From the NCBI GenBank assembly GCA_914767715.1, contig OU612071.1, positions 13,313,493-13,377,492 of the forward strand: a stretch of 64,000 bases of DNA. The letters run 5' to 3'. Below are positions 21,407-32,963 of this stretch, in pieces. Numbering within the stretch: position 1 is the first letter of the stretch; the number at the start of each line of letters is the position of its first letter. The translations under genes were made by a program, and so were the position numbers. The notes beneath the pieces are model-generated. The model made no database searches and had not been told where the DNA came from. It was given only the letters and a program-made list of their open reading frames with translations. Origin of the DNA: Membranipora membranacea. Taxonomy: Eukaryota; Bryozoa; Gymnolaemata; Cheilostomatida; Membraniporidae.

Positions 21407-23440
21407 CGAAAAACTTCTTTTGTGGCTGGCATAAAAAGTTATCAAGCTACAGACCTCAAATTTTCAGGACACACTCACAAACTGTGTATTTCTTTGCCCC
21501 CCATGAAAGTGGAATAATTGCATACATAAGCCGGCAGCAGGGCAGCAATTTATATCATTTTTTAACCGTTTTCCGTAAAGCTTTCGATATGTTGGTAGAT
21601 ACTTTCCTTGTTTACTAAAGAAAATAACCACTATGTTCCTCAGAAGATGAGCAATCCAATGATATAAAAATTTGTGGTGTCAGACCATTTGAAGCCATGC
21701 TGCTGCTCAAAAGAAAATGTGCTTCTACATTATTTTATTGATTTGCGATGATTTAGCTGTGCACAAATATGCTGATTGTGTGTGTATGCATCAGCAGTAA
21801 TGTAATGTAATTATTGTAATACAGAATTCATGCTCCACTAAATTTAAGGCAGACACTCTTATTTTAATACAACATGTCTGTGTAGCTCAGTGGATAATTC
21901 TCTATTTCGTCAACGCAGAGCTCTGGGTTCGAGTTGGTGCCAAACTTTTTATACTCTCAATATGGCTATAAATCATAATGATTGTAAAGAGGAAGCCATT
22001 TTCGTTGCAAACAAAATAAGTTGTCGAGCTACAGACCTCAGATATTCAGATCATACTCAAAAAATGCCCGCCATGAAAATGGAGTAGTTGCATACATATG
22101 CCGGCAGCAGGGCAGCAATTTTATCATTTTCAAACTGTTTTCACTAAAGCTCTCGAAATGTTGGAAGATGTTTTCCTTTTTTACTAAAAAAATTAACACT
22201 ATGTTCCTCGGGAGATGAGGAATCCAATGATATAAAAATTTGTGCTGTCAGACCTTTAGAAGTTATGCTGCTGCTCAAAAGATAATTTGGCTACACATTG
22301 TTTTACTGATTTGTGATGCTTTAGAAAAAGCTTCTTTTGTAGCTGGCATAAGAAAATATTGAGCTACAGACCTCAGATTTTCAGGACACACTCACAAACT
22401 GTGTATTTCTTTGCCCCCCATGAAAGTGGAATAATTTTATACATAAGCCGGCAGCAGGGCAGCAATTAATTTTTTTTTTTAACTGTTTTCCATCAAGCTT
22501 TCGATATGTTGGTAGATATTTTCCTTGTTTACTAAAGAAAATAACCACTGTGTTCCTCAGAAGATGAGCAATCCAATGATATAAAAATTTGTGGTGTCAG
22601 ACCATTCGAAGCCATGCTGCTGCTCAAAAGAAAATGTGCCTACACATTATTTTACTGATTTGTGATGCTTTAGAGAAAGCTTCTTTTGTAGCTGGCATAA
22701 GCGATGATTGAGCTACAGACCTCAGATTTTCAGGACACACTCACAAACTGTGAATTTCTTTGCCCCCATGAAAGTGGAATAATTGCATACATAAGCCGGC
22801 AGCAGGGCAGCAATTTATATCATTTTTTAACTGTTTTCCATAAAGCTTTCGATATGTCAATAGATATTTTCCTTGTTTACTAAAGAAAATAACCACTGTG
22901 TTCCTCAGAAGATGAGCAATCCAATGATATAAAAATTTGTGGTGTCAGACCATTCGAAGCCATGCTGCTGCTCAAAAGAAAATGTGCCTACACATTATTT
23001 TACTGATTTGTGATGCTTTAGAGAAAGCTTCTTTTGTAGCTGGCATAAGCGATTATTGAGCTACAGACCTCAGATTTTCAGGACACACTCACAAACTGTG
23101 AATTTCTTTGCCCCCATGAAAGTGGAATAATTGCATACATAAGCCGGCAGCAGGGCAGCAATTTATATCATTTTTTAACTGTTTTCCATAAAGCTTTCGA
23201 TATGTTAATAGATATTTTCCTTGTTTACTAAAGAAAGTAACCACTGCGTTCCTCAGAAGATGAGCAATCCAATGATATAAAAATTTGTGGTGTCAGACCA
23301 TTCGAAGCCATGCTGCTGCTAAAAAGAAAATGTGCCTACACATTATTTTACTGATTTGTGATGCTTTAGAGAAAGCTTCTTTTGTAGCTGGCATAATAAG
23401 CAATTATTGAGCTAAAGACCTCAGATTTTCAGGACATACA
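21407..23440 (+). repeat. ~348-bp tandem (satellite-like) array
   Basis: Units begin AAAGCTTCTTTTGTAGCTGG. The last unit starts are at 22328, 22677, 23025 and 23373, spaced 349, 348 and 348 bp. A diverged first unit starts near 21407, a second, 5'-altered one near 21985, and the last is cut short near 23440. Each carries GCCGGCAGCAGGGCAGCAAT and AAGATGAGCAATCCAATGAT. A tRNA-like insert separates units 1 and 2. No coding frame is conserved across units. Confidence 0.9.
21874..21945 (+). repeat. tRNA-derived SINE head
   Basis: The sequence has a box A-like TAGCTCAGTGG and a box B-like GGTTCGAGT at tRNA spacing. The acceptor stem does not pair, so it is a tRNA-derived repeat rather than a functional tRNA. 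It is inserted between units 1 and 2 of the 348-bp array. Confidence 0.6.
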
Positions 23441-23459
23441 CTGAGTTTCATGCCCCATA

Positions 23460-24040
23460 TATCATTACCCAACCAGCTACATTATTGTATAATTAACCCT
23501 GCCTGCCAAATAAACTACATTCATTATTGCTATTGTATTGTTATAGTATAATCCTTTACAGTTCTAGCCCAGTTCTAGTCAATATTATATAATTGGATTG
23601 ACATTGTATTCAATGAGTTTGTATTTAGATGACCAGGCAAGTTAGCTGCTACAATGAAAGCATTCCATTCGAATTGTCCTCCTCACAATTTTTGTAAGCA
23701 CAACTCTTAGTATTGAGTATGATGAGCCGACAAAATACCTATGTTCAACTCTTCTGTGTTGTACTGTAGGCCTACCCTAAGCTATATCTTGTGTAATCTG
23801 AGAATGTAGGCAGCAACTGCATAAATAGAATACATCAGCTAAATTATGCTAGCAGAATGATCACAAAACTTTGCTACTAATAAAAAAGTACAACATCGCT
23901 CACCAGTTGAGCGAGGATCTACTTTGTATTAATCGCCCTACATGCCTAAGTGGAGAAAAGTGATATGCGAATGAGGCCATATTCTCCACAGAACTACCGA
24001 AAATATGCTGACTGATGCTAGAAACAGTGGCGTATATTAG
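23460..24040. other. No feature seen
   Basis: AT-rich sequence between the tandem array and the next tRNA-like repeat. No splice-bounded frame or clear repeat was recognised. Confidence 0.4.
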
Positions 24041-24127
24041 CACTCATATTAGCTCAGTATGTAGAGCGTCTGCCTAATAATCACTGTTAATAAGATTTTT
24101 GTGGGTTCGAATCCCTTCGGGGTCAGT
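24041..24127 (+). repeat. tRNA-derived SINE head
   Basis: TTAGCTCAGTATGTAGAGC resembles box A and GGGTTCGAATCCC box B. CTAATAA falls where an anticodon loop would be, but the anticodon and acceptor stems do not pair. It is followed by a T-run and an unrelated tail. Confidence 0.6.
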
Positions 24128-24283
24128 TTTTTTTCAAATGGGTGCTTTATAACTGGAGCATTTTTACCGTAATCTTCTACTGCTATTGAGTTGTTTTCTG
24201 AAAGTACCCAACAGCTCAGTGAGCTATTGAAATACCTCTCTGCTTGCACTATTTTGCTACCGATATGCAAAAATTTCCGTGGT

Positions 24284-24347
24284 GGGAGGGCGCTTAAGTG
24301 CCCCTCCCCGCCACGCCTACGGCGTGTGGATCGGGCTGTGCCCGATC
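24284..24347. other. Three consecutive GC-rich hairpins
   Basis: Hairpin 1 (24284-24308): GGGAGGG...CCCTCCC around TTAA. Hairpin 2 (24311-24329): CCACGCC...GGCGTG(T)GG. Hairpin 3 (24329-24347): GATCGGGC-TGT-GCCCGATC, a perfect 8-bp stem with a 3-nt loop. The block is far more GC-rich than its surroundings. Confidence 0.8.
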
Positions 24348-24463
24348 ATTATGCTCATCTCTAAAAAGTCAGTGAGTGAAATTTTTTATAATATACGCCC
24401 CTGGCTAGAAAACATACTTGGTGTCAAAGCATGCAGTATTAATACTGATTATTGGCATAGTCT

Positions 24464-26511
24464 TAATCTACGCTCCTTGGGATTTTTGAGATTGAATGGC
24501 TCTGAGCAAGGATTTAGCTCTGAATGCTATGGTATGTGGGTAAAATGAGGCAAAGGTAAATCTATTGTAAACCTGGTATACATTCATTACCTGTCTACAA
24601 AGGAGCTCTTGATGTTAAACTTTATCATTCCCAGCCATCTCAGTTATATGGTGTACAGGAAGCAATTGTGGCATTTTTCTCTCTCACTCTTGGATGGTAG
24701 TTCCCTAGCAGGTGTTGGCACTAGTACAGATAGTATTTAAATGTTAGGCTAGTGACAAGACAACAACGTTTACAGTAATACATTTTAAGCTGTCAGCTTG
24801 TGTGCCACAAGCAGGGAGGTTAGCCTTTAACAGGCATAATGACTTAATTACCTCAATATTCCTGGTCAAAATTTTTAATTATCGAATTAATTGTCGCTGG
24901 TAGTTAATCCTACACACACATTCCATTGCACTTGTAACAAGTCATCATGACACACTTGTGGAATTAGAGAGACAGGATGTCATCGTAAGCTGACCTAACT
25001 TCCTGTCTTTTGCCGCTGATAATGAATGCGGTGAGTTTTTAATTATGCGAATGTACATGTTTACAATGATGGTTGTTTTGGTGAAAGTACAATCATGATC
25101 ATTCTTTGACAGAAGAGTGAGGGGGCGGGAAGTTTTAACCTTTTATGAAAAATACTAGATGGTTGACCAAATTCCTTTTGTATATTTTCATCAAATTATT
25201 TCACCAAACTCTGCTTCCAAGCTCATCATAGTACAGAGTAACTATGCCAAAAATGAGATTGCTTTGCAAAAAAATCTCTTGCGCCCTTATTATCCGGTGT
25301 TTCATTGATTTTCCTCTGCTACTTGGTCAACTACAAGAGCTGAGCCCGATACAACATACAGTGGTTGTATCTGGCTCAGCTCTTGATAATCTGCTGCTAG
25401 CTCATTACGATAATCTGTGTGTTTACCCAAAGGGTTAACCATTTTTAAATCTACTGGTACCTTTTAAGTTCTGTGCAGGTTGCCTATGAATGCCAATGTC
25501 AACAAAATTAACATTCTGACTGGCTTATCTTGATTATGACTTCATGGGTAAACAACTTGGATAACAACAATACATCCAATTATGCTTGAACTCAGCTGCT
25601 TGGCTAAGATGTTGATGTCAAGTAAAAGGTAATTGGCAAATAGACACTGAGAATCTTGTTCAATTCAATAAGCTAATCCCATTGAAAGTGATCAGGCAGA
25701 TTGAACTGTACATTGTAGCCACTGAATGCATGCATTGAAAAGTTTGGTATGTTGAAAGTTCTTTCAACCTAAAGGTTTATCAATGAATATCAAGACTGAT
25801 TTCACCAACCTACTCCAGATTAATACAATTTTCAACTAAAAAGGTTTAATTTTTTTAGCATTTAATTTCAAATCAATTGCATGTAATTGAGTGATGTGGC
25901 TAGTATCGGGCAAAACAACATCGATGCATCAGTTCAATGTGATCTACCAAATACATTTCCTAGAAGTTTCGACCATTACGACAGGATTTCCACAATGCAG
26001 CTATAGTCTGGAGTTCCAATCAAGGAGTACTTTTACTCCTTGTTCCAATCATTTCAACAAATTCCTGCCAAAGGAATACCCACACTGATATTTATTCTGT
26101 TATATATGAGACCGGTAGCTTAGACAGGCGGCTGGGTTGCCAGATTAGGGGCTTGTAGGGCCATTACATCAGTTAAGATTTAGAGCGATAAATAATTGCC
26201 TGGACAGTCTTGTAGCAGATAATCTTTCAAAGCTATCAGCTTAATATTATCGCCTGCATTGATATATTTAGAATTTACAGTGACCATCAGACATTCCGTA
26301 CAAACGAGTTCTATTGCGTCATTGAACTATAGGTCTGTTTGATCAAGAAGTAACAGGGGAAGCTGTTACTCCTTGGTTTGATTTACCCTTGCTTCTCTCT
26401 ACCCACATTCCATAAAATTCAGAGCTTGCGCTCCATGCCCAGAACATCTTCATCCAACAAACAGCTAATGAAAGCCATCCACGCTAAAAAATCCCAAGGA
26501 GCGTAGATTAA
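24464..26511. mobile_element. ~2-kb non-autonomous TIR DNA element
   Basis: TAATCTACGCTCCTTGGGAT at the left is the exact complement of the right end (a 24-bp match extending into an A/T run). TTAA spans both outer edges, so the target duplication is TA or TTAA. There is no transposase frame. The right ~530 bp recurs at 42748-43166, ending in the same GGAGCGTAGATTA, which confirms a dispersed family and its terminus. Confidence 0.65.
25334..25385. other. 22-bp-stem hairpin inside the TIR element
   Basis: The left arm starts CAAGAGCTGAGCC and the right arm ends GGCTCAGCTCTTG, with 21 of 22 positions paired around an 8-nt loop (ATACAGTG). It has no obvious coding role. Confidence 0.8.
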
Positions 26512-27928
26512 CCCTTAGTGTGTCATCTATATAATCCCTCTGGTTAGCTATTCTTGTTGAAATTCCTAAAAATGATAAGGGGTTGTAAAAATTGATGTAT
26601 CTTAAAATCTAGAGGGTGTAGAAGGAAAGTTTAAATAAACTTCTTCTAAACAAGATTCCTGATCTATCTATATAACTTTTAACCACCCAGCAATAACTGA
26701 AATGATTGATGAGGTGTTGAAACACACAAAAAAGTGTACAACTAGACTTATTTTGTATATATCTGAACACAAATACTCTCACACCGGTCTTGCAGAATCA
26801 TAATTTGTACCACTGGACAGGGAATTTTGTTTAGATGAGAAATAAAAAAATAACTAACTCTTTACGAGCAATGATACTACCATGGTGATGATTATAGCAA
26901 GGAGGGTTCAATATTAGCAAAGTTTATGCAAGCAGTGCCATCCTACTATAATCCTCTATCAATTGGTAAGCTGCTTTGTACTAATTTCTAAAAATTATTA
27001 AACTGCCTTGTACTAACTACTAACCAGGATAGTAGTCTTGGACCTCACTAACCAAAAAATGTGTACTAGCAGCACCGATTCCCACCTAACTGCAACCCTC
27101 TATGAGCCATAAGAAGCTTAACACAGGGATAAACCGACTTGTAAATTTGCCTGCCATTGCTAAACACAATGCCTGAGAAACCATTCTGTGATCAATGAAG
27201 AGGGAGTTCATTGCTGTGATCAAACCTCAATATGTATGTGTGCGCTATACAAATGACACTTCTTGTTTCGGACATACAGAGGTAGACCGACCCTCTCACC
27301 AACCTCAACCGGACTCACCCACACAGTTCAGTGACAACTGACAACCGAATGTATCATGTAATGATATATGACAAGATGTAAGATCAGTGCATCAACATGA
27401 GCCTAGTGCTCAGCCTATTTGTCGAGTGATGAACCTTTTGATCATGTTTTGGAAATGAATTGAAAGCTGTTTATTTTAAAAAACAAGTCGTACTCATTGT
27501 ACTCTTAAATATAACTGATATACATGTTAATCCACAGTAAGAATACCTGCATTGAACTAAAGTTCACTGATACCTGAATAGGATGCAAAGCATTGGAATG
27601 AAAAATTATGAATAATCGACGAGGTGAGAACAATAAACTGTCCAAAAAAAAAATTGAATCAGTAAAAAATACTAAAAATTTTAGATGTTATTCTTGCATA
27701 TGTTAACCCACAAAACATTGGCATTCACAATCAACAACCCTAGAAGGCCTCCTGCGATTGTCAACACGATTATAAAATACCATTAGGCGCAAGAAATGCC
27801 CTAAAGTCAATTGATATATCAATACAAATGTGAACACTGAACAGCTTGAAACTTTGATAAAATGAGAGCATGTGCCCATCCCTATCAATTATCATATGGG
27901 GAAAGTTTATGTGGCACTACTTTTTGAT
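26512..27928. other. No gene seen
   Basis: The interval between the TIR element and the last exon of the minus-strand candidate gene. No frame with convincing splice sites was found. The right part would hold the 3' UTR of that gene. Confidence 0.4.
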
Positions 27929-30900
27929 CTATTGATTCAACAGTGTGCAGTGACAACATAGTGCTGCGCAGATATAAGAGTGTGACTTTTGTGACAGTTC
28001 ACTATCGGAGGAGGTGCTTATGGTGCATATTCGATGTGTCATGACTGGTGTCCGCTCTATACCACCATGAGTCTCAATTATAGTCTGAAAAGAAGAAAAA
28101 TGTATATCAATCACCGTGTCATATACTTTCAGAGCGATTGTGGCTAAATTAGGGGGAGGGTGTCAACGTGTCGCCGGCTAAAGTATCCTCAATTTGATAT
28201 ATTTGGTATATTCGATATTTACCGCAACCCATCACCAAAAAAAACTATATATAATACGCGTCTAAGTGATGTAGCAACAATCATGAATCAGAGGATTACA
28301 TTGTTTGACATAATAATTTTGCTGGTGACTCCCAAAATATTGATAGATAAGCATTGGTGATCATTCAAGCCCATACATACCTTGGGTGGGGGGGGGGGGG
28401 TATTTGTCCCTGGTGTCTTCACAACTTCAGTTCCAAGTGTAACAAAGAGAGCATCAGCAGAGTGTGCTTCTTTGAAGCTGGAGTTATTGGTGGTGGGTGA
28501 CAAGGTGTGAGAAAACTGCTGAGTATGATGCTCTGTCGTATATCTTCTGAGTCACTGTCCCCATTCTACGTTCACTCCTCCAAATAGTAAAACTGTAAAA
28601 AATAATCTTGTATGTAGAAATTAATTCATGATGTGAAGTCAAAAAAACGGTAAGATTGTTGTAGAAAAAAATTATGTGCGGAGTTTGGGACACCATATAT
28701 GAGTATATCTGTGAGAAATGACCTCCTGACAGCTATCTATTGTATGCCGTCTATAGAATATGATGAAGCTATGACTGTCCACTAAACTCCGAATTGAGAT
28801 GTATGTAGGCCCACGCGGCCACATCAAAACAGCACTTTTTGAAGTACCATACTATCACAAAAGACAAAAGTATGCAAAGCGAAAGCAGATATAATATATA
28901 TAAGCTCAGTGTCAGGCCCAAGGTGAAACAACATTAGCAAATGCTCACTCCGATGGTTTGTTCAAAAGCTTCAGGTGTCATACAATAACCCCCCCCCCCC
29001 CTAATTCCCTTCTAACAGAGGCACTGTTGAAGTTTAGATCAGAGTACACAATATGACGCAAAAATCATGGCTCAGAATAATTCATTTTAGCAATCAGGAG
29101 TGGGGAAACTTTTCAATATGGAGTAGCGTTGGTTGGGTGGTTGGCGATCAATAATGTTAAGTTGGTTGGATGAAGACATATTTCTTCTTTCTTTGATCCA
29201 GAACCATTACAAGTTCTGTGATAAATGCCTACATTTCAAGTTCCTCCCATTTTACTGGTGACACCAGAAGCGAATCCAAATGCAGAAAAATTGGATAAAA
29301 CGATAGGGATAATGACATAACATACACTGTGACATTGCATTGACTAGATTGGAAAGCAAGCACTATGTGCTCGACATCTACATGACTCTTTGTTAGGTTA
29401 TTTACTGAGCATGGTGACAAAAAGTAAAACATTCTCTACCTCAAGAAAAATTTTAATCTAATTTGCATATATTTGGAGCTGCTCCCCCTCCAGCCATCAA
29501 CACAAGACAACATCGTTTTACTTGGATTTTACTAGGATTGGAGCAACCGGAAATGCAGGGGTGAAAATATTTTAATTGACATACAACTTATATTATAATC
29601 ATGTGGGAATTTGCCAACAGCATTTACAGCCATGCTTTTTTTATTGTTATTCAGCAGACTGTTAGTACTGCAATGGTTGTCTGCACTTAGTTTTTGTAAT
29701 AGAGGTGAACTCCGAAGGCACTTGGGTGCCTTTCTCAAGAATTGGATGTGACAACCCTGTCACAACCATCCAATGAGCTCATTAAAACCCAAGTATCTTA
29801 AAACTTTGAACGTGAGGTCACCCACTGGAAGTTAATGTCAAGTGACGGAGTTGAGAAAATGTTGGCTAGCCATAATTTTATTACTTCAAGCCATTTTCTC
29901 GAAATGCAGACTTTTCCTATTGAACTAACATTACTCCACTAGAGTAATCCCATCATTGAAAGTGGGGTCCAATGGTATTGAAGTAACTCACGGTTTAATC
30001 TTCTGGCAATTTCTGGCGGGAAGCCATGGTTTATTAGCTACTGAATACCATCAAATCATCTTCTGATCTAAAACCACATATTATATATATATACACACAC
30101 GGGTGTGAATATTGAGTTTTTTGAGATATTCATATATCACTCTAAATACAATAGGACGATAAACTTGATCTTACATAATATTCAGGATAGTTGTCTAAAG
30201 ATGATTTGCAGTAAATTACTCCTCTAGCGGAGTAGGGAGTCTATATGAAGAAATGAGAGCAAATGTTAGCTTGCTTTAAATGTAGCTATTTGTGAATTTT
30301 CCCTGCTGCAAATACTTAACTCTCTTAGGGTATACACAATGTTACATTGACTGCCAGCAACTCACATTTCGGCACATATTATATAACATATTGACTATGG
30401 ACCAATTGTTTCCCCTGAAACAGCTGAGGTCGGCTCAACAAATATGAATGGCTGAGGATGAATTTTTTTCGCAATTCTTAGTTTTGGATTATTTTACCAG
30501 ATGTATTATTACTGATGAAAACCGTGTAAGCCCTCTTTCTTTCACCCTATCTAGATATGAAGTTAGGGCACTGAGATCATTGCATTTGGAGCCGGATTCT
30601 AACATTTTAACAAATTACAAATAACACAACACTTAAAAACCAAAATCACAATCTGATCGCTCACCAGGTGAGTGAGCAATACCTGCTAGGGGTCTCACTT
30701 TCAAATCGTTCAGTCAATGATTGAACTATATACATTCTGAGCGAGCGATTAGGGAGTGATTTTGTCTAATTGAAAGACCAAGTGGGCAATAATTTCGAGT
30801 GATGCGATAGTGATAAATTGCTTTAGTAAAGTATCGTTCTTTCTAATTGAAAGACACCCCTGATTGGCAAACTACTGAAGGCTACTAGTAGTGATAATAA

Positions 30901-32926
30901 CTAACAGTTACTAGCTAGACTTCTTAGTTAGTCTACTCATTCTTCACAACTGAGTAGTAGAGTACTACTCTACTACTCAGTCGTGAAGAATGAGTAGACT
31001 TACAGAGTAGTGTGAGAGTAGCTTACCACTTTATCTGATGAATACTTGTTCTTCCTACACTAACTGCCTTCAAGTTGTTTGACGCGGTAGTCAAATGTCA
31101 ATAGGTGCCAACATCCTGCTAATCCAATGCCTCAGGTACGTTCTAAAATGTAAGGTACAGTAATCAAAATCAAGCAGATATAATGTTCATAAAAAGTTCC
31201 ATAGAGGAGTAAAGTATTCATAGGAGGAAATTTTCTTCATTTTGCGCAGGCTTGAAAAAGCTAACTTCAAGAGTAGCAAACATACGCCCACCCTTTTTTT
31301 CTTTTTATGGACTTCAACCTTCACTAGCCAAAATTTAATGCTAGCTTACATCAAGTCATCTCAAGACTAGCTAAACTAAACTTTAGCTAATACTTACTCC
31401 CAAGGCTATACGTTTAGTTGACTATAAATTAGAAACAAGTTTTATGCTGTTTAATTTTTTTAGGGCCTGTGACCTAGAATTACCCACACACCAACATGTG
31501 TTGGGAAGTTAAATGCCCCATGATAACCACATTCGAACAATTGACAATACTTTAAGAGACAGATTTCATTATCATTTCATTCAACCCCCCCCACCTTCCT
31601 TCACCTGCAATCTACCTTATCAATCTAATTAGTTAACCACTAATTAGGTTGATAAGGTAGATAGCAGGTGAAGGGAGGGAGGGAGGGGGGTCTTTCAATG
31701 AGTATGAGATATGGTTACCAATTAGGCTACCGATGGTATCCTTGATTTGGACAATCAAATACAAATGATCACTGCGATGGTATCTTTGATTTGGACAATC
31801 AAATACAAATGATCACTGCGTCAGGGTAGCGAAGAGTATATCATGACCCATCATGAATCATAATAATGTAACTATTTGACACTCAGACACTCACTCGGTA
31901 CATCAAGATTTCTCAGGACAGAATTCAAACCACCAAAGGTTCTGATGCGTAACTCTGCCATTATCATGCCATACTGAATCAGTCTTTCTCCTGTATTCTC
32001 TGCAACAAATATTTAGTTGATGATGTGATAAAGTATGAATATAATACATTCCAATGTCCTAAGTACATTATTTGCATTCAAATTATTTGCAGTCTTATAA
32101 CAAGGCTCTGCTGCTACGAGGTTCATCCCTGGACCCTTCAATTTTCTCTGCATTGAGAGCCTGATTCTAGCATGTTGCCAAAATACAAATAACACAACAC
32201 TTAAAGACCTGGTTAAATCTACAATCCCTATGATGGAAACAGATTTGCCAGCCGTTGGTGAAGAAGTTTGTGAAATTTTATATCTGGTGTCTTGGAATGG
32301 AAACACTCGATCTATAGGTTTGATCAGCACATAACGCCAGCAAATTTGTAACTAAAATGATCATTCAAGATAATGAGCTGTGGCAAGGAGGGTGGAATAT
32401 AGGGAAGAGGTGACTTGATGTTGCGAGATGGAATGAGTTGTTCCCTCCATGAAAAAAAGAGCACAACTCCGATAGTCACTGAACTCCTAATTACACTAAC
32501 TGGCCGGCTTCAATGAAAATTTCTTGCTGAGGCCTGCCAGTGTTCAAGCAGTTTTACCAAATTTATGCCATGATACTTCAACGATTACACCGACGCAATT
32601 ATCATCAGTTAGCCTACACATATCACCTGACATTTATATCATTATATTACTAACGATGCTCGATGCAAGTGTAACAGTGGAGATATCGATGCTTATAACC
32701 CCAGCCATCTCAAGCCTTTCTGGGTCAGTTCCCTGCTGCAACTTAATCAAATTTTACAACCGAAAATGAAAATTTGATTGTCTCCTTACCTGTTTGAATT
32801 GAGTAAGCTGAACGACTATTGATACTACGAGTTGTATCACATCTGCTATAAACCACCCAAACACTCTCTTCTTCATTGTACTGTTCTCAGTACTATTCTG
32901 CGGTCTGTGTTGCTTTACAATGTAGA
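27929..32926 (-). CDS. Unrecognised multi-exon gene (candidate)
   Basis: Minus-strand candidate exons: 32926-32790 (phase 1 in, 0 out; TTTTAG acceptor, CAG/gtaagg donor; has N-glycosylation sequons NSTENST and a hydrophobic DVIQLVVSIVVQL), 32735-32651 (0 in, 1 out; RLEMAGVISIDIS), 32311-32209 (1 in; VFPFQDTRYKISQTSS), 31999-31895 (1 in, 1 out; ERLIQYGMIMAELRIR), 30598-30546, 30040-29992, 28477-28381 (ends PPPPPK at a strong gtatgt donor, phase 0) and the terminal exon 28084-27929 (phase 0 in, TTCTTCTTTTCAG acceptor; ends in the cysteine-rich ICAALCCHC before TAG). Several neighbouring pairs agree in phase. No known domain was recognised. A long open frame at 29432-29231 (HIVLAFQSSQCNVTVYVM) may be a further exon. 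The 5' end is unknown. Confidence 0.45.
30930..31000. other. 71-nt near-perfect palindrome
   Basis: The arms AGTCTACTCATTCTTCAC... and ...GTGAAGAATGAGTAGACT pair over 34 of 35 positions around one central base. The left arm and its 5' flank (from about 30866) recur at about 34127-34240, so it is part of a dispersed repeat. It lies in an intron of the minus-strand candidate gene. Confidence 0.85.
31599..31673. other. ~34-bp-stem hairpin
   Basis: CTTCACCTGC...CTAATTAG pairs with CTAATTAG...GCAGGTGAAG around a 7-nt loop (TTAACCA), with a few mismatches. C-rich and G-rich flanks extend the complementarity to about 31583-31690. It looks like a small foldback element. Confidence 0.75.
31732..31819. 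repeat. Two copies of a 44-bp tandem repeat
   Basis: GATGGTATC begins units at 31732 and 31776. They are identical except for one C/T difference near the start. Confidence 0.85.
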
Positions 32927-32963
32927 CTAAAATACAAAAAAATCTGCAATCAAAAGGAGTCAT

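Noticed and set aside
24041-24127. A tRNA-Ile-like gene
   Set aside because: Box A and B are present but the acceptor and anticodon stems do not pair; better read as a tRNA-derived repeat.
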